Shown here one piece after another: positions 34,801-42,557 of a DNA stretch of 64,000 nt. Every line of letters starts with the position of its first letter. Position 1 is the first letter of the stretch. A model generated the notes under the pieces. It had not been told where the DNA came from. It was given only the letters and a program-made list of their open reading frames with translations, and did not search any database. A program made the position numbers and the translations under genes. Source of the DNA: an uncultured Roseburia sp. (lineage in GTDB: Bacteria; Bacillota; Clostridia; Lachnospirales; Lachnospiraceae); NCBI GenBank assembly GCA_934309475.1, contig CAKRDK010000001.1, positions 288,524-352,523 of the forward strand, read 5' to 3'.

Positions 34801-36978
34801 GATTTTGACAGAAGAACCGTTCGAGAGAACAAAATAGTAACTGTCTTCTCCAATCTTGGAAAATTCCGTCGTAACGCTCCATTTCTGTACACCGTTTGCC
34901 GCATCGCCAGTCTTTTCCATGGAAAGTACTTTCTTTTCCACGCCACTTACAACCATGCGCACGGTCGAGATGTCCGTTCCTGTCTCAATTGCAAATGTAA
35001 CGCTCTCTCCGGTTGCAACAGCACCATAAACGCTCTTATATGCGGTATCTTTTGTATTATAGTAAATAGCTTCCTCATTGATTGCCACATTGGATGCATC
35101 ACTGTAATAAATCTCAGAACTTGGGTCAAAATAGAATGTGACATTTTTTGTCTCTTCCACCGTAACTTCTCCAAATTCATATTTCTCTCCGTCACAGGAT
35201 AATGCAATATCGCTGTAAGTGCCTGCTTCCATCGGAATTGTTACAGAATAGATGCCGGTCAGCCCGTCATCTTTTAACTTTGTTCCGTCCGGAATCCCGG
35301 TTCCACTTAACGTAATATCCGCAAAAATATAATCTACACTTGTCACAGCCAGGTGACTGAAATCACTGTAGTAAATTGTGACATCCTGTTTCTCTCCAAC
35401 GGTCACAGAATAGTTTGCACCATCTGCTGCACCGCCTACACCATAGTTTTCAGACCAAGATGTAAACGCAATCTTAAATTCATAGTTTGCTGCCGGAACA
35501 TCTTCAAATGTGTAAGCATACAAACCATTTCCCTGATATGTCATGACATTGGATGCTACATCCCAGCTTGGTCCCGGGAATGTTCCACATACATTTACCG
35601 TACGTCCTGTAAAAGCTTCTCTCTTGTAGTTCGAATAGCTTTCTCCGCCGACGGTCACAGTCTCATTGGACGCATCCAGCACTTTTGTTCCATTCACTTC
35701 ATAGTAGTAGACCAAATCTACTGCCGCATCCCCAAGGAAAATCCCATCTGTTGAAAAAACTCCGTTTCCGGCATCCGTACATACTGCCGTTGTAAGTGCA
35801 TTCGCACCGGATGTCTCCACCGCTGCCTTATCACCATATACAAGGGAAACCTCTGCTCCCTCATCTGCTACCGTCACAAATTTTGTCGTACCATTCGCAA
35901 GTGCTACGACCTCTGCTTTTGCCGGAGCTGTCTCCATTCCAAGCGCTACTGCCACTTCGGAAGCATTGTTGATGGTGTCTGTCAGTTTTCCTGTTGTCGT
36001 ATCATATAAAAATACAACATTGGTGTCATCACTTGTAATGCTTATGGTTCTGTTTCCGTTCTCTGCCTCATACCAGTTTGCATAGTTGAATACGCATTTG
36101 TAGTTGTAGGTTCCCTTTGCAAATGTTTTCTGGTAACGATACAACGTATCTGAAATCTGTGTAAATTCATAACCGGTTGCTGCCGCATTCCAGTCATCCG
36201 CACCGCGCGCATCTCCAATCAGAGAAATTGTTGTCGCAAGTGCTTTTCCGGTAATTGCTCCACTGTTCTGCGCAATGGAAAAATCTTCCGTGCGGACAGA
36301 ATCATACACAACCTGATTGATTTCATCTACCATCACGGTAAACTCTGTTGTGCCTGCCGGAATGGTCACTGCAATATTGCCGCCACCGCTTCCAATAGAA
36401 TAATCCCATCCGTCATCAAATGCCACCTTGTAGCCGCCATCTTGTAATTCCACATCCTCCGTGAGTTCCTCCATGGAAAATGTGCGCGCATAGATGCCGC
36501 CACCGATATATGCCAGTTCGGCATTCGCATCTGCCGGATTCCAGCTTGCAATGTCATATGGATTCTGCTTTTCATCCACAAACTGGATTCCCCAGAAATT
36601 ACCGACAAGAGAAGCCGTGTGAATCATTCCTGTCTGATTCACAGAATCTGTCAGGCTTCCGTCTTTCAAACGAAAATAGACCTCTCTCTCCTCCCCCACG
36701 GTAATACTGTCTGTCTCTCCGGTCTCCGTTCCGTTCACGAAAATTTTCGCTTCGTAACTTCCTGCCGGAACTACTGTCTTTGTCTCATAAACCCCATTTA
36801 GGTAAAGTTCCATATCGAGCATGGATTCCCCTATCTGAACCTGAACTCTGTCCGATACGGCCGGACTAACCCCGCTTTCCGCTGCAACTGTCAAAAAAGC
36901 ACCCGGTAATGACTGGAATAATGTTATAACCATCGCCAAAACCAGAAGCAGACTTGCAGCTCTTTTGCACCTTCTCAT
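31801..36978 (-). CDS. Giant cell-surface GH13 amylase/neopullulanase with starch-binding modules
   Basis: The 1725-residue secreted protein has an N-terminal signal peptide (cleaved near residue 33). At least three SusE/X25-like starch-binding modules follow at about residues 120-560. A GH13 barrel starts at [20 protein letters not shown] (about 756), with nucleophile Asp in GWRLDVANE, Glu in VIIGEIWDD and Asp in [10 protein letters not shown]. Next come an Ig-like Big_2 domain (about 1366-1450), a linker of repeated KKDD/SDD units, one further sandwich domain, then [11 protein letters not shown], a hydrophobic helix and RRRKWNR. The last part looks like a sortase-type anchor. It would degrade starch or pullulan outside the cell and feed the maltodextrin importer at 5-9 kb. 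Confidence 0.92.
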   Translation of the reverse strand: [1725 protein letters not shown]

Positions 36979-37010
36979 TTTCCCTCTCTCCTTTTCATCC
37001 TCTTTTTAAA

Positions 37011-37063
37011 GAGTTTCGTATTTTTTCGTATTTAATTATATTTTATTTTCACTTTTCGTTCAA
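37011..37063 (-). promoter_or_regulatory. Amylase promoter with tandem TTTCGTA motif
   Basis: The minus-strand promoter is TTGAAC (37058-37063), 17 bases, TATAAT (37035-37040). Just downstream is a direct repeat with 10-base period (plus-strand TTCGTA at 37015-37020 and 37025-37030). The same kind of tandem element follows the -10 box of the LacI-type regulator gene at 5561-5574. Confidence 0.65.
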
Positions 37064-37080
37064 TTAGTAAAAACAAAAAA

Positions 37081-37120
37081 AGAAATTGTGAAAGTTTTGT
37101 ACACTTTTCACAATTTCTTT
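37081..37120 (-). terminator. Terminator after the DUF5692-like gene
   Basis: AGAAATTGTGAAAG (37081-37094) pairs with the segment ending near 37117 (CTTTTCACAATTTCT), followed on the minus strand by a run of seven U residues. Confidence 0.8.
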
Positions 37121-37193
37121 TTTATTGCTCCATTTCATGATTCATAAGTACCACGAAACTTTACTAAATATTCATTTGGATTTTTGGACAATA

Positions 37194-38249
37194 TTATTTG
37201 TCTACACGAGCCATAGCTGCTTCATAATCTCTTGTTCCAACCCAGATATCCTGTTTGTATGGGTTCTTCTTCTGCTCAACAGAACGTTTGATGATTGCTG
37301 CGATGCAGATTACGTTAGCAACAAGTGCTAAGATTGCGATAACACCCTGAGCTGTCGGGTTTGCATATGCTGGCTGTGCTGCCTGTGATAATTCGAAACC
37401 ATTTACATAGTCTGTTCCGTAAAGTACAGGTAATACCGCACATTTTGTCTGTACCTGGAATAATGGCCATACCTGAGCAAACATACACCAGATTGCAAGT
37501 GTATTGGCACGGTTCTGAATCCAGCCACCCTTGTTCCAGAATGCATTTGCAAATGTTGGAGCAAGTAATAATGCAACACCACAATACCATGTATGTGTAG
37601 GTAAGTTGTTGTATGTATAACAGAAGTTCCAGATATCGTATGCTACGATGAAACACCATGTCATATCAGGCCATAACATATCGTCTTTCTTCTTAGAAGA
37701 GAAGATTCCCCACCATCCTGTCATACAGAAGATGTTAAGGAGTCCAGCGATACCGTTTACCCAGTTCCACCATCCGCCGTATAACCATACGCCTTCGTTG
37801 GATAACCAGTAACGGGAACCTGTCTCAGCAAATGCCTGTGCACCTTTGATTGCAGATTCGAAATCAGATCCTACTGCGATTAAGATGTTGATTGCTACGA
37901 TAACAAATGGGAAAGGTTTGAACCAGTCTTTTTTACCAACACCAATCTGGTATTTGATTAACATGAAACCGATACATCCTGCTAAAGCTGCATATAACTT
38001 AGCATAATGGAACCATCCGTTCATGTACAGGTAAGTCTGGTTGTTCAGTGCCCATTCAGCACCTGTGCTTGCACCTACATGGATTGCAATGAAATAAACT
38101 GTTAAGATTGCCGGAATCACGCCAAAGATAATCGCGCCACCAACCTTTGAACGACGTGCAATTTCATTTAAAATTACAAGTCCTGCAAAGACAAGTACCC
38201 ATCCGAGCAACTGCCACATGGCGTTGTCGCCATAAATTTGAAATAACAT
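37194..38249 (-). CDS. Multi-pass membrane protein of the DUF5692 type
   Basis: The 351-residue protein is very hydrophobic with about nine to ten predicted transmembrane segments and is rich in Trp and Tyr (GWWNWVNGIAGLLNIFCMTGWWGIF in abbreviated view). I believe it matches the family annotated as DUF5692, but this is from memory. No catalytic motif is visible. It stands alone, with a strong promoter overlapped by two perfect palindromes and a strong terminator, so its expression appears tightly controlled. The function is unknown. Confidence 0.7.
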   Translation of the reverse strand: MLFQIYGDNAMWQLLGWVLVFAGLVILNEIARRSKVGGAIIFGVIPAILTVYFIAIHVGASTGAEWALNNQTYLYMNGWFHYAKLYAALAGCIGFMLIKYQIGVGKKDWFKPFPFVIVAINILIAVGSDFESAIKGAQAFAETGSRYWLSNEGVWLYGGWWNWVNGIAGLLNIFCMTGWWGIFSSKKKDDMLWPDMTWCFIVAYDIWNFCYTYNNLPTHTWYCGVALLLAPTFANAFWNKGGWIQNRANTLAIWCMFAQVWPLFQVQTKCAVLPVLYGTDYVNGFELSQAAQPAYANPTAQGVIAILALVANVICIAAIIKRSVEQKKNPYKQDIWVGTRDYEAAMARVDK

Positions 38250-38295
38250 AATCTTTCCTCCCTTAAAATATTAATTATTTATACAATTATGTTAC

Positions 38296-38345
38296 CTGGT
38301 CATACCAGATGTTAAAATTTTAACATAATTTTTAGAATATTTCAA
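38296..38345 (-). promoter_or_regulatory. Promoter of the DUF5692-like gene with two adjacent perfect palindromes
   Basis: The minus-strand promoter is TTGAAA (38340-38345), 17 bases, TAAAAT (38317-38322). The -10 box lies inside the perfect palindrome ATGTTAAAATTTTAACAT (38309-38326). Next to it, over the expected start site, is CTGGTCATACCAG (38296-38308), whose TGGT-N3-ACCA form is typical of GntR-family operators. Confidence 0.75.
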
Positions 38346-38400
38346 GAAATGTTACGTTTTTTTCCATTTTTGTTCCCTTTTTTTATCATTTCGACATATT

Positions 38401-38850
38401 TTATTCTTCAATCGTCAATTTCCCCGGATTTACCTCCAAATAGACGCTGCTTCTATCCACTTTATACAAGTCAAGAATCACCTGCCAGAGCATACAACAC
38501 TGATTGACTAACACAGCTGATGCCTCAATGCTGTATGGAGTCAGGCTTGCCAGATGGAAAAAACGGTTGCCCAGCGGTGGAAGGAAAATCAGATTGGAGG
38601 TCTTTGTCTTGTCTCCCGACTTCTTAATCATCTCATAAGTTGTCATCAGAAATTCCTGATTTTTGTATTTGCAGTAATAGGAAACGTAGAATTCGTCTAC
38701 CGTCCATGTCATACCGTCTTCCTCTACCACCGGCTTCTCCTCAACCGGGTTTGACTCCGTCGTCTGCACCTGGACATTCCAGTGTATCTTTCCTGCTTTT
38801 GTCTCTTCAATCATCTCATGCAATTTTTTACTTAATTCCTGTGGTCTCAT
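38401..38850 (-). CDS. Conserved hypothetical protein of the sortase operon
   Basis: The 149-residue protein has no signal peptide or membrane helix and no motif that I recognise. It begins MRPQELSKKLHEMIEETKAGKI, with a predicted amphipathic helix, then a mixed alpha/beta part with WTVDEFYVSYYCKYKNQEFLMTTYEMI and FLPPLGNRFFHLASLTPYSIEAS. It lies 41 bases after the sortase gene on the same strand and is probably co-transcribed, so a cytoplasmic role linked to the surface locus is likely but unproven. Confidence 0.6.
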   Translation of the reverse strand: MRPQELSKKLHEMIEETKAGKIHWNVQVQTTESNPVEEKPVVEEDGMTWTVDEFYVSYYCKYKNQEFLMTTYEMIKKSGDKTKTSNLIFLPPLGNRFFHLASLTPYSIEASAVLVNQCCMLWQVILDLYKVDRSSVYLEVNPGKLTIEE

Positions 38851-38891
38851 TTTTACTCCATTCCTGTACCCTTTTATCTTTGGTACATCTT

Positions 38892-39695
38892 TTATTCCTG
38901 CGTATAATCGTATGTCTCCTCTAACACTCCTATCACCAGAAAACGCATTCCTTCCGCAGAACAGGTCGACAGCGTAACCGTCTTATCCTCCGGTGTCACC
39001 TCCACACCGGTATCATAGTAGGATTTCCGTTGAAATTCCGAGAAAAGGTTTCCCAATGCTTCTTCTCCCTCGTAGGAGGTAAAATAATAGGAATCCGTCT
39101 CATCTGTATCATAATATGCAAAAATGTGATAGCGCATCGCCGCCTCATTGGTGTATATGGTAAAATACTGATTATCCTCATAAAATCCGTCTTTTTTGTA
39201 TTTTTTCAGTTTCCCGAACATACTGCCGTTCTTCATGTTGTGTCCATACACAATCGTATTGCCGTCGGAAAAGTCCGGCTGGTTCTTCTGGTCTACAAAA
39301 AGCGTTCCCGCTTTGCTGTACTCTTTGTTTATATCCGCATGCAGATACGTCTCATTATCCCCGGAATACATAATCGGATAACTTAAATCCATATGGTCAA
39401 ACCGAATCCACGCAGCTATATCCGGATTTTTTTCCTGCAGCTTCTCTATATTTACAAAAATGCTGTCATACCACCAGGTACTATCCTCCTGCGTCTCCGT
39501 ATCATCATCCTCATATGCCTTCACCGTCACATACTCGTCCCTTATCTCATCGTATGCCGCCTCCTCTTCATGGTACTGCAGCAAAATAGGAATCAGCTTT
39601 GTAAGCGCAAACACAATCATCGCAAGCCCGGCTATTATCAGAAGAACCGACAGCAAATCCAGCTTCCTGCCCTGTTTTATCTTATTTTTCTTCAT
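38892..39695 (-). CDS. Class B sortase
   Basis: The 267-residue protein has an N-terminal membrane anchor (residues about 12-38) and a sortase catalytic domain with the histidine in VYGHNMKNGSMFG (about 152), cysteine in VTLSTCSAEGMRF (about 244) and the arginine shortly after it. The insertion pattern and the YPIMYSGDNETYLH start fit class B. Sortases join proteins with a C-terminal sorting signal to the cell wall or to pilin subunits. Candidate substrates in this window are the amylase and the 249-residue surface protein, both ending in VKTGD-(E/A)-T plus a membrane helix and basic tail. Confidence 0.92.
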   Translation of the reverse strand: MKKNKIKQGRKLDLLSVLLIIAGLAMIVFALTKLIPILLQYHEEEAAYDEIRDEYVTVKAYEDDDTETQEDSTWWYDSIFVNIEKLQEKNPDIAAWIRFDHMDLSYPIMYSGDNETYLHADINKEYSKAGTLFVDQKNQPDFSDGNTIVYGHNMKNGSMFGKLKKYKKDGFYEDNQYFTIYTNEAAMRYHIFAYYDTDETDSYYFTSYEGEEALGNLFSEFQRKSYYDTGVEVTPEDKTVTLSTCSAEGMRFLVIGVLEETYDYTQE

Positions 39696-39728
39696 CCGCT
39701 TCCGCCTCCTTTTTCCTCGTTACATTCT

Positions 39729-39757
39729 ATTCTATAATTGAATTTCTATTTGTGCAA
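39729..39757 (-). promoter_or_regulatory. Promoter of the sortase operon
   Basis: Minus-strand TTGCAC (39752-39757) and TAGAAT (39729-39734) are 17 bases apart. It lacks the TGTGAC repeats found at the other promoters of the locus. Confidence 0.6.
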
Positions 39758-39796
39758 GTAAAAAGAATCCTGCCTGCAAAAATTCTCCGCTCACCT

Positions 39797-39840
39797 AAAA
39801 AAGACATCCTGAAAGCGTTTTCACTCACCCTCAGAATGTC
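39797..39840 (-). terminator. Terminator overlapping the end of the second signal peptidase gene
   Basis: GACATTCTGA (minus strand, 39840-39831) pairs with TCAGGATGTC (39812-39803), followed by UUUUUU at 39802-39797. The 5' arm lies within the last codons of the gene. Confidence 0.8.
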
Positions 39841-40348
39841 TTTCCTGCTCTTTTTTATTCTGCTTATCTGCGATGCGCCAGATTATAAACGTAAGCACAA
39901 ACACAGCGGCAATACTTATTTTTCCCTGCGTACTGTCCACAAATGTGGCAATCCTGCCAAGATATGGAATACAAAGCACCGGCCGCCCGATTACCCTGTC
40001 AAACGACACCGGCTCTGCATCTTCCACCTCATTTGCATCTCCCTTTGTATAAAAGAAACGCTCTTCTTTCTCGACACGAATGACCCTGTGCGTCATCACA
40101 TAATCGGTATCTGACCCCAATGTAAATGTGATAACATCATGTTCTGTTACGTCATCTGCATCGCATCCTTTTACATAAACCAGACTTCCCTTAGGATATT
40201 CCGGCTCCATGCTCTCCGATGCCACTTCATAGATGCCAAGCCCGAATAACCTTGGAATCGTAAAAGGAATACAAAACAGAATGATTCCTGCCATGCAGAT
40301 ACATCCGATACTCTCTAGTATCCGCCCCCTACAATGTCTCGTTCTCAT
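39821..40348 (-). CDS. SipW-type (archaeal/ER-like) signal peptidase I, second copy
   Basis: The 175-residue membrane protein has the signal peptidase box VASESMEPEYPKGSLV with catalytic Ser46 and VMTHRVIRV with His87 in place of the usual bacterial lysine. This Ser-His arrangement is the SipW/ER type. TKGDANEVEDAEPV and GRIATFV with a C-terminal membrane helix complete the pattern. SipW enzymes process TasA-like fibre proteins. It overlaps the end of the small WQG protein gene by 20 bases. The ATG at 40348 is preferred by family alignment, though a preceding GTG is possible. Confidence 0.88.
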   Translation of the reverse strand: MRTRHCRGRILESIGCICMAGIILFCIPFTIPRLFGLGIYEVASESMEPEYPKGSLVYVKGCDADDVTEHDVITFTLGSDTDYVMTHRVIRVEKEERFFYTKGDANEVEDAEPVSFDRVIGRPVLCIPYLGRIATFVDSTQGKISIAAVFVLTFIIWRIADKQNKKEQERHSEGE

Positions 40349-40529
40349 CACTGTCTTCGCTGCCCTCAATTGCAGAATCCATTAATTTTAGTAGTTCTAA
40401 GACGCTTCGGAAGTTTTCCTGTTTTTTCCCCTCAACCCAGGAAATACTTCCCTGCCAGGTATGATTCTCATGCCCGCGCACCGTCACTACAAAACTCTGG
40501 TTCAAGAACCCTTCTGTCTGCTTCTTCAT
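40329..40529 (-). CDS. Small WQG-motif protein (surface-locus associated)
   Basis: The 66-residue cytoplasmic protein contains FVVTVRGHENHTWQGSISW and then FRSVLELLKLMDSAI. The C-terminal part of the 148-residue protein at 49258-49704 has the same order (NASWQGVIYDE, then FQGELELLQYIENI). I know this pattern from similar loci in Lachnospiraceae but no function. It has an AGAGG ribosome binding site nine bases upstream and sits between a SipW-type substrate gene and a SipW-type peptidase gene. Confidence 0.75.
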   Translation of the reverse strand: MKKQTEGFLNQSFVVTVRGHENHTWQGSISWVEGKKQENFRSVLELLKLMDSAIEGSEDSDENETL

Positions 40530-40558
40530 CTTGTTAAACCTCTTATTTCTTACCGCTT

Positions 40559-41197
40559 CTATTCAAAGGATTCTACAGTCACCTGATCCCATGAAACGAT
40601 ATTGTTGTTTTCATCATATGTTAATACATCATCTGCAAGATTGTCTGCCTGAATTGCTTCTGCAGTCACATCAATAACAAACTTCACATTTGCAATCTCA
40701 TTGCCCCATGCAGCCGGAACTGTCACACTCTCAAATAATACAGCACTGTTTACTGCACCATCTGCATTTGAAAGCTCTGTGTTGTAGTAGTAATAACCAT
40801 CTGTTCCTTTTGTCCAGCCGGATGTCATTGTTGCTTCACATGCTGCCTGTAACGCTGCTTTGTACTCTTCTGTCACATCTTTTCCGTCTTTTGTGATGGT
40901 AAGTGCGTTGCCATCTGCATCAACGAAAGATACCTCAACCGCTGCTCTTACATAAGCATCGTTGGAATCTTTGTCTAATGTGATAGTCGGGTCCTTTGCG
41001 ATGGTCTGATTCGGAACAACGTCTGTCACACCCTCTTCCGGGAAACTTGGCTCATCTAACGAAATGTTGACATTGCCAAATGTGATGACGTTCTGTACAG
41101 ACTCACTGTCTGTAAAATATGCAAACGTGGAAGCTACACCAACAATTGCAACCAATGCAACCGCTGCTACCATTGTGATTACTTTTTTCTTCTTCAT
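40559..41197 (-). CDS. SipW-dependent, TasA/CalY-like secreted fibre protein A
   Basis: The 212-residue protein starts MKKKKVITMVAAVALVAIVG and shows the SipW-type cleavage and repeat signature STFAYFTDSESVQNVITFGNV, as in TasA and camelysin (CalY). The mature protein is acidic, with a beta-sandwich pattern ending in VTAEAIQADNL, typical of this group. It would be cut by a SipW peptidase and assembled on the surface. The ATG at 41197 has ACAGG eight bases upstream. It is seven bases downstream of a paralogous gene. Confidence 0.88.
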   Translation of the reverse strand: MKKKKVITMVAAVALVAIVGVASTFAYFTDSESVQNVITFGNVNISLDEPSFPEEGVTDVVPNQTIAKDPTITLDKDSNDAYVRAAVEVSFVDADGNALTITKDGKDVTEEYKAALQAACEATMTSGWTKGTDGYYYYNTELSNADGAVNSAVLFESVTVPAAWGNEIANVKFVIDVTAEAIQADNLADDVLTYDENNNIVSWDQVTVESFE

Positions 41198-41234
41198 TTT
41201 GATAACCTGTGCCTTTCTTTTATTCATCCTCTAA

Positions 41235-41948
41235 TTATTTTAATAATTCGTTTACTGCATCGATTAAGCTGTCAAATCCATCATCCTGGATTGCGTAACC
41301 TTTTACATTTAAGCTAAAGGTAAGTTCTGTAGAATTTGCTAATTCGTTTACTTTTGCCTGAGCCTCCTCTTTGGTTGCAAAAGTACCTTCTACACCATTG
41401 ATGGTATAGTAATTAGATTTTCCGTCGTTATCTGTATCAACACCTGTAATCTTATAATTTGTTGTTGTCTCTTCACCCTTGAATGTAACTTTGTCAAATA
41501 AAGGTGTTGTGCTTTCTCCAGCTGTCACAGCTTCCTTGTATGCATAAAAACCGTCTGTCAATGTATCTGGCTGTTCTGTTGCGATAACATAGCTGTCGCC
41601 CTCTTTCACAACATAGCTCCAGTCTTCTTTATTCCAGTTCTCTTCCCCATAGGAAACAGCAAAATCTGTCATATCAGCGACACCGCTTACTTCCATTACC
41701 ATGTAGCCGCTGTTTTTACCAATATTTTTAATCTGTGGATTCTTTGCCACTTCAGCGCCTGGATAAAGCTCATCTGCATCATCCGGATTCCAGTCAGGCT
41801 CTTCCACGTCGATTGATACGTTACCTACTGTGAAAACGTTTTCTACTGTCTCTGTCTGTGCTGTTAAGTATGCAAGTGTTCCACCTACCACAACAACTCC
41901 TACTAAAGCAAGTGATGTAATTAATGCTGCAATTTTCTTCTTTTTCAT
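41235..41948 (-). CDS. SipW-dependent, TasA/CalY-like secreted fibre protein B
   Basis: The 237-residue protein has the signal MKKKKIAALITSLALVGVVV followed by GGTLAYLTAQTETVENVFTVGNV, the same TasA/camelysin-type motif as its neighbour, then KNPQIKNIGKNSGYMVMEV. It is the first gene of a transcript starting at a TGTGAC-repeat promoter and has an AAGGAG site eight bases before the ATG. The C-terminal part contains VDTDNDGKSNYYTI, possibly a calcium-binding DxDxDG-like loop. It would form, or help to form, an extracellular fibre. Confidence 0.88.
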   Translation of the reverse strand: MKKKKIAALITSLALVGVVVVGGTLAYLTAQTETVENVFTVGNVSIDVEEPDWNPDDADELYPGAEVAKNPQIKNIGKNSGYMVMEVSGVADMTDFAVSYGEENWNKEDWSYVVKEGDSYVIATEQPDTLTDGFYAYKEAVTAGESTTPLFDKVTFKGEETTTNYKITGVDTDNDGKSNYYTINGVEGTFATKEEAQAKVNELANSTELTFSLNVKGYAIQDDGFDSLIDAVNELLK

Positions 41949-42008
41949 TTTTCTTCTCCTTAACTATAATCCCTATTTTTTCCGGCCTCATTCCACCGAA
42001 CATACACA

Positions 42009-42041
42009 AGTATAATCATTTACAGTCACATGACGGTCACA
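42009..42041 (-). promoter_or_regulatory. TGTGAC direct-repeat promoter 1 (before fibre protein B)
   Basis: On the minus strand: TGTGAC (42041-42036), 5 bases, TGTGAC (42030-42025), 10 bases, TATACT (42014-42009). The repeats have an 11-base period and no consensus -35 box is present. The geometry is identical to the sites at 47576-47608 and 53615-53647. Confidence 0.8.
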
Positions 42042-42044
42042 TAT

Positions 42045-42527
42045 CTATTTTTCTTTGGCAAAAATATCCGGCAAAAAATTGAGCAGAATCAACACGATGA
42101 CAACGCCGCAAATTGCGATAATTCCGACCGGTGTTTTCGCATAAATCGAGATGTAACCTAATAGCGGCAGATGAAACAGACAGGTTCCTACAATCTGCTC
42201 ATACGATACCGGATTCGCATCCTCTGTCTCGTTGGCATCCCCTTTGGTAATGACTTCCTGCGCATCCACATGGTTCTCTGTGATTCTGTGCGTTACATAG
42301 GTTCCGCTTCCAAGCGAATACGTGATAATATCGCCTTCCTCTAACTGCTCCGGTTCCTCTGCCTCTTTGGTAAAGACAATCGACCCAACCGGAATGTTTG
42401 GTTCCATACTTCCACTGACAACTGCTAGCGTCTGAACGCCAAAAAGCTTTGGTAACAGCAAAATTGCCGCAACCAAAGCCAACAGTACAATGATAATTCC
42501 TTCTAAAATTCCGCATACCTTTTTCAT
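42045..42527 (-). CDS. sipW: SipW-type signal peptidase I
   Basis: The 160-residue membrane protein has an N-terminal helix, the motif VVSGSMEPNIPVGSI with catalytic Ser40, YVTHRITENH with His80 replacing the bacterial lysine, KGDANETEDANPV, and a C-terminal helix. This is the Ser-His SipW/ER type that processes TasA-like precursors. It is last in the adhesin operon (adhesin, small SipW-type protein, peptidase), and its stop codon is four bases from the TGTGAC repeat of the next transcript. Confidence 0.92.
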   Translation of the reverse strand: MKKVCGILEGIIIVLLALVAAILLLPKLFGVQTLAVVSGSMEPNIPVGSIVFTKEAEEPEQLEEGDIITYSLGSGTYVTHRITENHVDAQEVITKGDANETEDANPVSYEQIVGTCLFHLPLLGYISIYAKTPVGIIAICGVVIVLILLNFLPDIFAKEK

Positions 42528-42557
42528 ACTGTTTTTTCCTCTGCTTTTCCCTTTCTC

